A stretch of DNA of 59,059 nt. Source: an uncultured Prevotellaceae bacterium (lineage in GTDB: Bacteria; Bacteroidota; Bacteroidia; Bacteroidales; Bacteroidaceae). The position numbers and the translations under genes are program-made. Under the pieces are notes generated by a model. It did no database searches, was not told the DNA's origin, and was given only the letters and a program-made list of their open reading frames with translations. Within the stretch, counting starts at the first letter, position 1; each line of letters begins with the position of its first letter. Location: positions 1 to 59,059 of the forward strand of contig CADCDK010000013.1 of NCBI GenBank assembly GCA_902800185.1, read 5' to 3'. Shown here in pieces: positions 1 to 8,299 of the stretch.

Positions 1-3000
1 GAACTCCTCGAAGATTTTCTCCGACTCCTCTTGGAAGTAGGGATAGAGTGGGTCTCCCTCCTCCTTGCCGAATTTCTCGCGATACTCATCACGTTGTCCG
101 GCGGGGATGTAGATGTCTGCATCGAGTACCACCTCTTTGCCCTCCAGTGTGGTCTGTGTGAAGGCACCCTCTCCGATGGTGATGTTCTCTGCATCTTGTC
201 CGAAGTGGAATTCCTCGATGCCAATGCAGTCGTGGAAGGCTCCATCTCCAATCTCCGTCACATTGGTGAGGTCCATCTCTCCCTGAATATTCTCGCATCC
301 GCTGAAGGCCTCCTCTCCGATGGTGGAGATGACCTCTGGCAGGACAACTTCTGTAATGTCCTTGTTGTCCTTGGCGAATCCCTCTCCAATCTCGTTGACG
401 ACGAAGCCGTTGATGGAGTCTGGTACGACGACGGCAGTCTGTCCCTCAGCCAGCTCCACCTCAGTGACGGTGGCTGTGGGTTCCTCACCCTCCTCTTCGG
501 GTTCTGAAACCTCAGCTTTGATGGTTGTTCCCGTCTCCTCGTCCTTCACGGTGATGGTCACTCTGTCTGGGTCATCTCCCATGTGCTCGCCGACTTTCGG
601 CATGCCCATGATATAGGGATACTTGCCGTTGGCATAGACAAACGGCCATTTCATGGTAGTGGCAAAGCTTTCCTCCTGCATCTTCTCGGTGCTGAGTCCC
701 GTCACTTGGTCGTTCTGGTTGCCATATTGTGTAGTCCATCCTACCATTCCTACAACGGGGATGCTTGGCGATATGGTGTTGTCGAAATAAATATCATAGA
801 ATCCGCCTTCGTAGCTTTGTCCAATGCAGCCTGCGCGGTTGCTTCCACCTTCATCAAAGCGACAGGTAGAGAAGCTGTGTGTGACACCGCCACGGTTGCT
901 GTGGCCCACCAGTCCGGCAACGTTGTGCGTACCGCCTACTCGTCCCGTTGAGTAACAGCTTAGCACACCGCAGGCAAAGTTGATGTGTCCGGCGATGCCG
1001 CCTACATATTCTTCACCCTTGACATATGCCTCGGCATAGCAGTAACGGATGTGGGACGCGCTGGCGTCAGAGCCGCTGAGTCCTCCGACGATGGCACCCG
1101 TATAGTTCTTGCCCTCGATGTAGGAGTCGAGCAGGGCAATGTTATGGACGTGGGCTTGTACGGTAACTCCGAAAAGTCCAACGCCATCCGTCTCTTGCTT
1201 CACGTATGCGCCTGAAATACGGTGCCCGGTTCCGTTGAAGTCGCCTCGGAAGGGATTATTCGTGTTTCCGATGGGTGTCCACTCGTGTTGTGGTGTGCCG
1301 CGCAGCAGGTAGTCGTTGTTGAGTACGGTGTCGTTGAGTACGATGTCGGCAGTCAGCCGGTAGAACTTACCGTCGGTGTCCATTGCGTTGTTGGCAGTCA
1401 CCTGTGCCAGGTAGGCAAGCTGTGCGCCCGTAGCAATGAGGTAGGGGTCATCCTCGGTTCCCGTTCCCCCGGCAAACGAGTCAGCAACGGTTCCGTCCCA
1501 TGTGTCCACGGCAGTCTCTTGTGAGTTGTCGAAGTAGGTCTTGACAGTGGCGGGGGCAGGCTTGTAGGTGTAGTAGCCTGTTTTGTAGTGACCTTGGTCA
1601 ATAATGGCACAGGCAGAACCGCTTCGGTCATCTTGCACGTTGTCGTACTGTCCATAGAAAAATGACCCCAGTCCTCCGTGGAGCTTTCTGCATCCTCTGA
1701 AAAGAAAATAGTTCTTTTGCCAATTGGGATTGACGAATTCAGGGTTAATGAAAACGGTGGTAAGGTTTTTTGCTCCGACGGCGACACCTGGGGAATAGGG
1801 GAGAGATGCCGTGCTGAAGCTGCTCAGGTCGATCAGTGTGATTTTGTCGCACCCTTCAATGAAACTGTCCATCATCTGTAACTTTTCGGTGTTGAAGTTG
1901 CTTAAATCGACCTCTGTGAGATTCGTGCAATTGTTGAACATGTACGTCATGTTAGTTACCTTGCTCGTATTGAAGTGGCTCACATCGATCTTGCTGACTT
2001 TGCAATTGTAGAACATGGAGCTCATGTCGGTTACGTTCTCTGTGTTGAAATGACTCACGTCGAGCGTTTTCACTGACTCGCATTTATTGAACATGGAAGC
2101 CATGTTTGTCACGCTGTCGGTAACGAAGTGGGAGACATCCAGTTCCTCCACTGCCTTACAGCCATAGAACATATTTTGCATGTTTTTCACTCTCCTTGTG
2201 TCGAATCCGCCCACCTCCAGTTTCGTCAGGAGATTGCATTCGGAGAACATGTATCGCATGTCGGTGACATTACTGGTGTTGAACCCGCTGACATCAAGGT
2301 TTGTCAATGCCTTACAGCCATAGAACATGTGTCGCATGTTGGTAACTTTCTCGGTGTTGAATTTGCTGACATCAAGCTGTGTCAGATACTCACAGCCATA
2401 GAACATGTTTTGCATGTCGGTGACATTCTCCGTATGGAATCCTGTCATGTCCAAGACTTTCGGGTGGGAGCAGCAGTAGAACATGTATCGCATGTTGGTC
2501 ACGTTTTTGGTGTTGAAACTGCTCAAGTCAAGTTTGCTTAAATTATAATGTTTGCAGTTGTAAAACATGTAGCTCATGTCCGTGACGTTCTCGGTGTTGA
2601 ATCCGCTTACGTTAAGTGTCTGCAACTGAGAGCAGTTGTAGAACATGTAGCTCATATCCGTGACTTTCTCGGTGTTGAGATTGTTTAGATTCAGAGTGCT
2701 CAAGCTCGCACATCCATAGAACATGTAGCTCATATCTGTCACGTTCTCCGTTACCAGATAGGAATTGATAGTGCCGATATTTATAATCTTTGTACAGCCG
2801 TAGAACCAGTAGGCGGTGCTGGTGAGCTCTGTATAGTCCTTGAAGGAAGGGTCGAATTTGACGGTGTACACAGCGCTGATGTCTCTTTCCCATTTGTGGT
2901 CTTCGGTGACGGGACCGACGCTAAAGCCATTTCTGGCTGTTTTCTGGTCATCATAATAAAGTGTCAGTGTCAGGTTGCTCCCGCTGTTTGAAAGTACGGC

Positions 3001-3084
3001 GTAAGGTTCCTGTGCGAGGGCTTTGCCTCCTACCAGTAGCAGAATTGCTATGGCAACGAGATTCTTAAATGTTTTCTTGTTCAT
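1..3084 (-). CDS. BspA-type surface protein with GLUG and leucine-rich parts (partial, C-terminus beyond left edge)
   Basis: An open frame of 1028 codons starts at the ATG at 3084 and is still open at position 1. Residues 1-25 form a signal peptide ending in KALAQ. Roughly residues 110-420 are twelve copies of a 24-26 residue repeat of the form FNTxNVTDMxxMFYxCxxL, which is the BspA/DUF285 leucine-rich repeat. A middle part contains the GTGTEDDPYLIAT and VGGIAGHI type motifs of GLUG domains. An acidic Glu/Thr-rich linker follows, then an LRR_5-like block (ISTIGEEAFSGC, VTEIGDGAFHDC). Family members are secreted or surface-bound adhesins in oral and gut Bacteroidetes and in protists. Anchoring cannot be judged because the C-terminus is missing. 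The gene is alone on this strand here. Confidence 0.9.
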   Translation of the reverse strand, partial: MNKKTFKNLVAIAILLLVGGKALAQEPYAVLSNSGSNLTLTLYYDDQKTARNGFSVGPVTEDHKWERDISAVYTVKFDPSFKDYTELTSTAYWFYGCTKIINIGTINSYLVTENVTDMSYMFYGCASLSTLNLNNLNTEKVTDMSYMFYNCSQLQTLNVSGFNTENVTDMSYMFYNCKHYNLSKLDLSSFNTKNVTNMRYMFYCCSHPKVLDMTGFHTENVTDMQNMFYGCEYLTQLDVSKFNTEKVTNMRHMFYGCKALTNLDVSGFNTSNVTDMRYMFSECNLLTKLEVGGFDTRRVKNMQNMFYGCKAVEELDVSHFVTDSVTNMASMFNKCESVKTLDVSHFNTENVTDMSSMFYNCKVSKIDVSHFNTSKVTNMTYMFNNCTNLTEVDLSNFNTEKLQMMDSFIEGCDKITLIDLSSFSTASLPYSPGVAVGAKNLTTVFINPEFVNPNWQKNYFLFRGCRKLHGGLGSFFYGQYDNVQDDRSGSACAIIDQGHYKTGYYTYKPAPATVKTYFDNSQETAVDTWDGTVADSFAGGTGTEDDPYLIATGAQLAYLAQVTANNAMDTDGKFYRLTADIVLNDTVLNNDYLLRGTPQHEWTPIGNTNNPFRGDFNGTGHRISGAYVKQETDGVGLFGVTVQAHVHNIALLDSYIEGKNYTGAIVGGLSGSDASASHIRYCYAEAYVKGEEYVGGIAGHINFACGVLSCYSTGRVGGTHNVAGLVGHSNRGGVTHSFSTCRFDEGGSNRAGCIGQSYEGGFYDIYFDNTISPSIPVVGMVGWTTQYGNQNDQVTGLSTEKMQEESFATTMKWPFVYANGKYPYIMGMPKVGEHMGDDPDRVTITVKDEETGTTIKAEVSEPEEEGEEPTATVTEVELAEGQTAVVVPDSINGFVVNEIGEGFAKDNKDITEVVLPEVISTIGEEAFSGCENIQGEMDLTNVTEIGDGAFHDCIGIEEFHFGQDAENITIGEGAFTQTTLEGKEVVLDADIYIPAGQRDEYREKFGKEEGDPLYPYFQEESEKIFEEF
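1825..2745 (-). repeat. DUF285 coding repeats, about 72-78 nt period
   Basis: Inside the BspA-type gene the DNA repeats with a period of about 75 nt. Each unit encodes NVTDMxxMFYxC, read as gaacatgt and gttgaa words on the plus strand. Twelve units are countable by their MFxxC or FIEGC cores. They differ by scattered substitutions, so the array is old rather than freshly expanded, but it could still recombine and change length. Confidence 0.85.
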
Positions 3085-3144
3085 AATGTTATTGTTTTTA
3101 GTTATTTTCTCAATGGTTTAATATGTGAAATACATATTCGGTTG

Positions 3145-3152
3145 TAAAGATA
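3145..3152 (-). promoter_or_regulatory. Possible -7 box for the BspA-type gene
   Basis: On the minus strand this reads TATCTTTA, one base from the Bacteroidota -7 consensus TAnnTTTG, about 60 nt before the start codon. No good -33 box was seen, so this is a weak call. Confidence 0.35.
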
Positions 3153-3235
3153 TAAATAAAGATTGGAAAACATGCAGTAAAATCCAAGTTTCAACTAACA
3201 ATTTTTGATTTGCGCATGGATTGTAAGTAAAACCT

Positions 3236-3345
3236 CAGTGTTATGAGGAGCTAAGAGCAGTGTTATGAGGTGCTAAGAGCAGTGTTATGAGGTGCTAAGA
3301 GCAGTGCTATGAGAAGCTAAGAACAAAGCTTTGAGGAGCTCTTCT
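3236..3345. repeat. 22-nt tandem repeat, 4 good copies and 1 decayed
   Basis: Units start at 3236, 3258, 3280, 3302 and 3324. The core reads cagtgttatgaggtgctaag. Copies 2 and 3 are identical, copies 1 and 4 differ by a few bases, and copy 5 is degenerate. There are no spacers between units, so this is not CRISPR. It lies between the divergent BspA-type and tamB genes. Confidence 0.9.
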
Positions 3346-3364
3346 CTCTCGTCAATCGCTCAAT

Positions 3365-3444
3365 AGTCAAATTGTGAAATAGTCAAATTGTGAAATAGTC
3401 AAATTGTGAAATAGTCAAATTGTGAAATCGTTAAATTGTCAAAT
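3365..3444. repeat. 16-nt tandem repeat, 4 perfect copies and 1 decayed
   Basis: The unit agtcaaattgtgaaat is repeated perfectly at 3365, 3381, 3397 and 3413, with a variant copy at 3429. It follows the 22-nt array directly. With that array it fills the non-coding stretch 3085-3531, which otherwise holds only promoter-like boxes. Confidence 0.9.
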
Positions 3445-3491
3445 GGTAAAAATTCTTGGAGCTTTTGTGTCTTGTTTCCCCAAAAAATGTT

Positions 3492-3499
3492 TATTTTTG
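3492..3499 (+). promoter_or_regulatory. Possible -7 box for the tamB operon
   Basis: TATTTTTG matches TAnnTTTG and lies 32 nt before the tamB start. Upstream TTTG (3464-3467) is 24 nt away and TTG (3472-3474) is 17 nt away. Neither has the usual 19-21 nt spacing, so only the -7 part is convincing. Confidence 0.5.
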
Positions 3500-3531
3500 C
3501 ATGTCTTTAGAAAAAAGCAACTTACTACACA

Positions 3532-6500
3532 ATGAAGAAAGTGCTCAAGTGGACGGGTGTGGTGATACTTACTCCGTTCCTGTTAATCGTCTTGTTGGCC
3601 GTACTGCTGTATATTCCGCCCATCCAGAACTGGGCGGTGCAGAAGGTGGCTGCCTACGCTTCGGAGGAGACGGGCATGGAGATTACCGTTGGGCATGTTC
3701 ATTTGGCTTTCCCGCTGGATTTGAGCATAGAAGAGGCGAAAGCGATAGAGAATGGTGAGAAGCGTGACACCGTCCTGGATGTCAGACAGGTGATTGTCGA
3801 TGTTCAGCTGCTGCCGCTCTTTGGCGGACAGGTGGAGGTGGATGCCCTGGAGTTCCACCAGCTGAAGCTGAACACCACTCATTTCATTCCCGATGTACGG
3901 GTGAAGGGATTCATAGACCTGTTGTCGGTAGAGAGTCATGGTATTGACCTGGGAGGTGAGACGGTGCGTGTTCAGAAAGCTGCCCTTGCCGATGCGACTG
4001 TGGACGTTGCCCTTTCCGACACTGTTCCGCCTGACACAACGGAAAGCGAGAACTTCTGGAAGATAGCGGTTGACAACCTCGATATCCAGCGCACGGGTGT
4101 GACGGTACACATGCCGGGCGACACGCTGCGACTGGGAGTTTATATGGGCAAGACATCAGCCACGGAAGGAAGCTTCGACCTTGGAAAGGGACATTATCAA
4201 CTGACGAAACTGGATTGGACGGACGGACAATTCGAATATCAGGCTCTCTCGACACTTCCCGACAAAGAGAAGAAACCAAGTGGAGAGGGAATGGACTTCA
4301 ATCATATCCTGCTGAGCAACATCACATTAGGTATCGACTCATTGGACTATTGTGACCCAAAACTCAGCGTGAGCCTGCGTGCGTGCTCATTCAGGGAACG
4401 CTGTGGTTTGCAGGTTGACCGGCTGACGGGGCATATCGCTATGGACTCTGTGGCGTTGCACCTGCCCGACTTGGAACTGCGCACGCCCGAATCGTCGCTC
4501 TCTGCCGCTGTGGATATGGACATGAATGCCTTTGACGAACAGCATCCCGGCAAGATGAACATTGCTGTACACGGAGCTTTCGGAAAGCAGGACCTGCTAC
4601 ATTTCTTAGCAGACATGCCAGCCGAATTCCGTCGCCAATGGCCGAACTATCCGCTGACGGTGGATGGCGTGGTGAAGGGAAACATGCAGAAGATGCACAT
4701 TGCAGGGCTGAACATTAAACTGCCCACGGCTTTCAGTATTACAGCCGACGGCTTTGCGGGCAACCTGACCGATACGGATCATCTCTATGCCAACATCGAT
4801 GTGCATGCCAAAACCCATGACATGCGCTTTGCAACCACCGTGCTGGATGCTGATACGCGCAAGATGTTCCGTATTCCTAACGGCATCTCGTTTGACGGCA
4901 AGGTACGTGCAGACGGCCCCGAATATAGTTCAGACTTCATCTTACGTGAGGGTGGGGGAATGCTCAAAGGGCATGCGATGTTCGATGCCGGCAGTATGAG
5001 ATACAATGCCAACCTGCGGGCACAAGCTCTTCAACTGCAGCATTTCCTGCCGGACTATGGCCTGCATCCTTTTACGGGCACCATCGACTTGGCTGGAAAC
5101 GGAACCGATCCGCTCTCTACCAGGACAGGACTTTATGCCAAGTTGAACATTGAGAAATTCCAGTTTGGCGACTATAACCTCGACCAGATTTCCGCCGATG
5201 CCACCATGCGTAACGGTGTGACCTGCGTGCGCATAGACAGTCAGAACGAGTTGGTCAAAGGATTGGTCAGTCTCGATGCCCTCACCAACGGCAAGCTGAT
5301 GAAGGCGACGCTCTCCTGCGACCTCAGCAAGGCCGACCTCTATGGGCTTAAGCTGGTTGATGAGCAGCTGATGCTGGCCTTGTGTGCGCATCTTGACTTG
5401 GAGACAGACCTCAACCAATATTATAAGGTACAGGGCTTGGTGAGCGACATCGTCGTGAAGGAGGAACGGAAGTTCTATCGTCCGAACGACATCGTGATAG
5501 ATGCCTTGACCCGTCGGGATACGACTATCGCCGTGCTTGACTGTGGTGATTTCCATCTGAACATGCATGCACAGGGAGGCTATGAAAAGCTGATGGCAGT
5601 AGGAGAGAAACTCATGGATGAGGTGAACCGGCAGTATGCCGATAGAACCATTGACCAGCTCCGCCTGCGTGAGCAGTTCCCCGTGGCAGCAATCAGCCTG
5701 AGCAGTGGCAGGGACAACTTCATTGTCAGGATGATGCAACGCTATGGCTACGAGCTGGGCTCTCTCTCGCTCAATATGGTAACCTCACCTCTGTCAGGAA
5801 TCAACGGCCGCTTGCATATCGATTCTCTTGTGGTTGACAGTATTCTCATCGACACGGTCAATTTTGCTGTCAGGTCCGATTCGACAAGGATTTCCTATCA
5901 GGCACAGGTGCGTAATAACAAACGCAACCCGCAATACACCTTCAACGCTCTCTTCGATGGTATCATCTACGACGAGGGAACGATTCTCGGCACCCGTCTT
6001 TATGACGACCACGATGAGCTGGGCGTGCGACTGGGCCTGAAGGCATCCATGGAGAACGATGGCTATATGTTGCGTGTGTATGGTCCAGACCCGACGCTCG
6101 GTTACAAGGTGTTCCATGTGAACAAGGACAATTATGTGTTCCTGGGTAAGGGACAGCGCATTTCTGCAGACCTGCGACTGCGGGCCGACGATGGGCAGGG
6201 TGTGCAGGTGTATTCGGACGATGCCGACTCTACGGCGTTGCAGGATATTACGTTCAGCTTGAATAAGTTCGATCTTGAGAAGGTGCTTTCCGTCGTGCCT
6301 TATACACCGGAAGTGAGCGGTATGATGGACGGCGACTTCCATATAGTGCAGACCGCCAACGACTTATCGGTGTCGTCGAACCTTTCTGTCAACAACCTGA
6401 TATACGAGAAGAGTCCGTTGGGCAATCTGAGCTCAGAGTTCGTGTATATGCCTAAGAGCGATGGTTCGCACTATGTCGATGGCATCCTGAACCACAACGG

Positions 6501-8265
6501 ACACGATGTAGCAACGATTGTCGGTACATACCAGTCAGAGGGGAAAGGCTTGCTGGATGTTGATTTGGGGCTCGCCCGCACGCCGCTGTCTCTGTTAAAC
6601 GCCTTCCTGCCGGCCCAGCTTTTAGGGCTCTATGGCTATGGCGACGGTACGCTCTCGGTACGCGGCCCGCTGTCGAAGCCCGTGGTGAACGGCGAGGTTC
6701 TGTTGGACTCGGCCTATCTACAGAGTCCAGCCTATGGTGTGAAGCTGAGGTTCGATAATGCCCCTGTTACGATCAATGGAAGTCATCTGTTGTTTGAGAA
6801 CTTCAATATGTATGCCAACAACAACCAGCCGTTGACAATCACGGGTCAATTCGACTTTTCGGACTTTGACCATATGAATGTCAACATGCGCATGAGGGCA
6901 CGCAACTTCCTGATTATAGATGCGAAAGAGAACCGCTATTCTGAGGCATACGGCAAGGCTTATGTCAACTTCCTGGGCATGATGACGGGAGAGGTGGACA
7001 ACTTGAGCATGCGTGGCAGACTCGATGTGCTGGGAGCTACGGACATGACCTATATCCTGAGAGACTCACCTCTGTCGGCGGATAATCAGTTGGACGAGCT
7101 GGTGAAGTTCACCGACTTTAGCGATACAACCACGGCGCAGGTCGTGAACCATCCGGCGGTCAGTGGCATTAGTATGGATATGACGATGAGTATTGATGAG
7201 AGTGCGCGTATTATGTGTGCGCTGAATGCCGACAAGTCGAATTACGTGGACTTAATCGGCGGCGGCGATTTGCGCATGCAGTACAATGCTACAGACAATC
7301 TCCGCATGACGGGACGGTACACCCTTTCCAACGGAGAGATGAAATACTCATTGCCCATTATCCCGTTGAAGACGTTCACCATTCAGGATGGAAGCTACAT
7401 TGAGTTCACGGGCGACATGATGAATCCACGCCTGAACATCACGGCTACTGAGGAGACAAAGGCCAATGTTTCATCCGAAGACGGACAGGCGCGGAGCGTA
7501 ACGTTCAATTGTGGTGTGGTCATCACACAGACACTTAACGACATGGGCTTGGAGTTCATTATCGAGGCACCACAGGACATGACCATTTCCAACGAGCTGA
7601 ATACCATGAGCAAGGAGGAAAGGGGAAAGGTTGCCGTCACCATGCTGACGACAGGCATGTATCTTACTGATGGCAATACGAGTGGATTCTCCATGAACAA
7701 CGCCCTCAGTGCGTTCCTCAATAGTCAGATTAACGGTATTGCCGGCAATGCCCTGCGAACTCTTGACCTCAGTTTCGGCATGGACAACACCACCGATGCA
7801 AATGGCAACACCTATACCGACTATTCCTTCAAGTTCGCCAAGCGTTTCTGGGACAACCGTCTGCGTGTGATTGTGGGCGGTAAGGTGTCTTCAGGCTCTG
7901 AGAACCCGAACCGTGATGATTCGTTCTTCGACAATGTGCAGTTTGAATATCGTTTGAACCAGGGTGCCTCACAGTTCCTGAAGCTCTTCTACAAGCGTGA
8001 CAGCTATGACTGGCTGGAAGGACAGGTGGGAGAGTATGGAGCCGGTTTCATCTGGCGAAGAAAGCTGTCTCACTTCCAGGACCTCTTCCGCTTCAAGGAT
8101 AAGAAGACGCAGAACATGCCTGTCATGCAAGGAAGTGGCAGGACAAGAAGCAGACAGCAGGGACAGGAGATTCGGGAAAGACAGGGTGTTGAAGCCGGTC
8201 AGGTCATCAGGGAAACTTCTGATAAACTGCCGGTGCCGAAAGACTCTACGGTGGTGAAGGAGTGA
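3532..8265 (+). CDS. tamB: Translocation and assembly module protein TamB
   Basis: A 1577-residue AsmA/TamB-like protein. Residues 7-29 form an N-terminal membrane anchor (VVILTPFLLIVLLAVLLYI), with a long periplasmic part of repeating beta-strand pattern after it. The C-terminal 450 residues have the TamB (DUF490) features: a low-complexity beta-rich stretch, a GNALRTLDLSFGMD segment and a YRLNQGASQFLKLFYKR segment that reads like a barrel edge. A charged, probably disordered tail ends the protein. In proteobacteria TamB spans the periplasm and works with TamA in outer-membrane assembly and possibly lipid transport. The next gene, 34 nt downstream, encodes the BamA/TamA-like partner, which supports the call. 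Length fits the Bacteroidetes family. Confidence 0.88.
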   Translation: MKKVLKWTGVVILTPFLLIVLLAVLLYIPPIQNWAVQKVAAYASEETGMEITVGHVHLAFPLDLSIEEAKAIENGEKRDTVLDVRQVIVDVQLLPLFGGQVEVDALEFHQLKLNTTHFIPDVRVKGFIDLLSVESHGIDLGGETVRVQKAALADATVDVALSDTVPPDTTESENFWKIAVDNLDIQRTGVTVHMPGDTLRLGVYMGKTSATEGSFDLGKGHYQLTKLDWTDGQFEYQALSTLPDKEKKPSGEGMDFNHILLSNITLGIDSLDYCDPKLSVSLRACSFRERCGLQVDRLTGHIAMDSVALHLPDLELRTPESSLSAAVDMDMNAFDEQHPGKMNIAVHGAFGKQDLLHFLADMPAEFRRQWPNYPLTVDGVVKGNMQKMHIAGLNIKLPTAFSITADGFAGNLTDTDHLYANIDVHAKTHDMRFATTVLDADTRKMFRIPNGISFDGKVRADGPEYSSDFILREGGGMLKGHAMFDAGSMRYNANLRAQALQLQHFLPDYGLHPFTGTIDLAGNGTDPLSTRTGLYAKLNIEKFQFGDYNLDQISADATMRNGVTCVRIDSQNELVKGLVSLDALTNGKLMKATLSCDLSKADLYGLKLVDEQLMLALCAHLDLETDLNQYYKVQGLVSDIVVKEERKFYRPNDIVIDALTRRDTTIAVLDCGDFHLNMHAQGGYEKLMAVGEKLMDEVNRQYADRTIDQLRLREQFPVAAISLSSGRDNFIVRMMQRYGYELGSLSLNMVTSPLSGINGRLHIDSLVVDSILIDTVNFAVRSDSTRISYQAQVRNNKRNPQYTFNALFDGIIYDEGTILGTRLYDDHDELGVRLGLKASMENDGYMLRVYGPDPTLGYKVFHVNKDNYVFLGKGQRISADLRLRADDGQGVQVYSDDADSTALQDITFSLNKFDLEKVLSVVPYTPEVSGMMDGDFHIVQTANDLSVSSNLSVNNLIYEKSPLGNLSSEFVYMPKSDGSHYVDGILNHNGHDVATIVGTYQSEGKGLLDVDLGLARTPLSLLNAFLPAQLLGLYGYGDGTLSVRGPLSKPVVNGEVLLDSAYLQSPAYGVKLRFDNAPVTINGSHLLFENFNMYANNNQPLTITGQFDFSDFDHMNVNMRMRARNFLIIDAKENRYSEAYGKAYVNFLGMMTGEVDNLSMRGRLDVLGATDMTYILRDSPLSADNQLDELVKFTDFSDTTTAQVVNHPAVSGISMDMTMSIDESARIMCALNADKSNYVDLIGGGDLRMQYNATDNLRMTGRYTLSNGEMKYSLPIIPLKTFTIQDGSYIEFTGDMMNPRLNITATEETKANVSSEDGQARSVTFNCGVVITQTLNDMGLEFIIEAPQDMTISNELNTMSKEERGKVAVTMLTTGMYLTDGNTSGFSMNNALSAFLNSQINGIAGNALRTLDLSFGMDNTTDANGNTYTDYSFKFAKRFWDNRLRVIVGGKVSSGSENPNRDDSFFDNVQFEYRLNQGASQFLKLFYKRDSYDWLEGQVGEYGAGFIWRRKLSHFQDLFRFKDKKTQNMPVMQGSGRTRSRQQGQEIRERQGVEAGQVIRETSDKLPVPKDSTVVKE

Positions 8266-8299
8266 ACAGATTATTGTGAATAGTTAATAGTGAAAAGAT

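Noticed and set aside
3236-3444. Possible CRISPR array
   Set aside because: Units are directly abutting with no unique spacers, unit length is only 22 or 16 nt, and no cas genes are nearby.
4942-5739. A 265-codon open frame antisense to tamB
   Set aside because: His/Gln/Leu-rich shadow sequence of the tamB reading frame, without motif or start signals.
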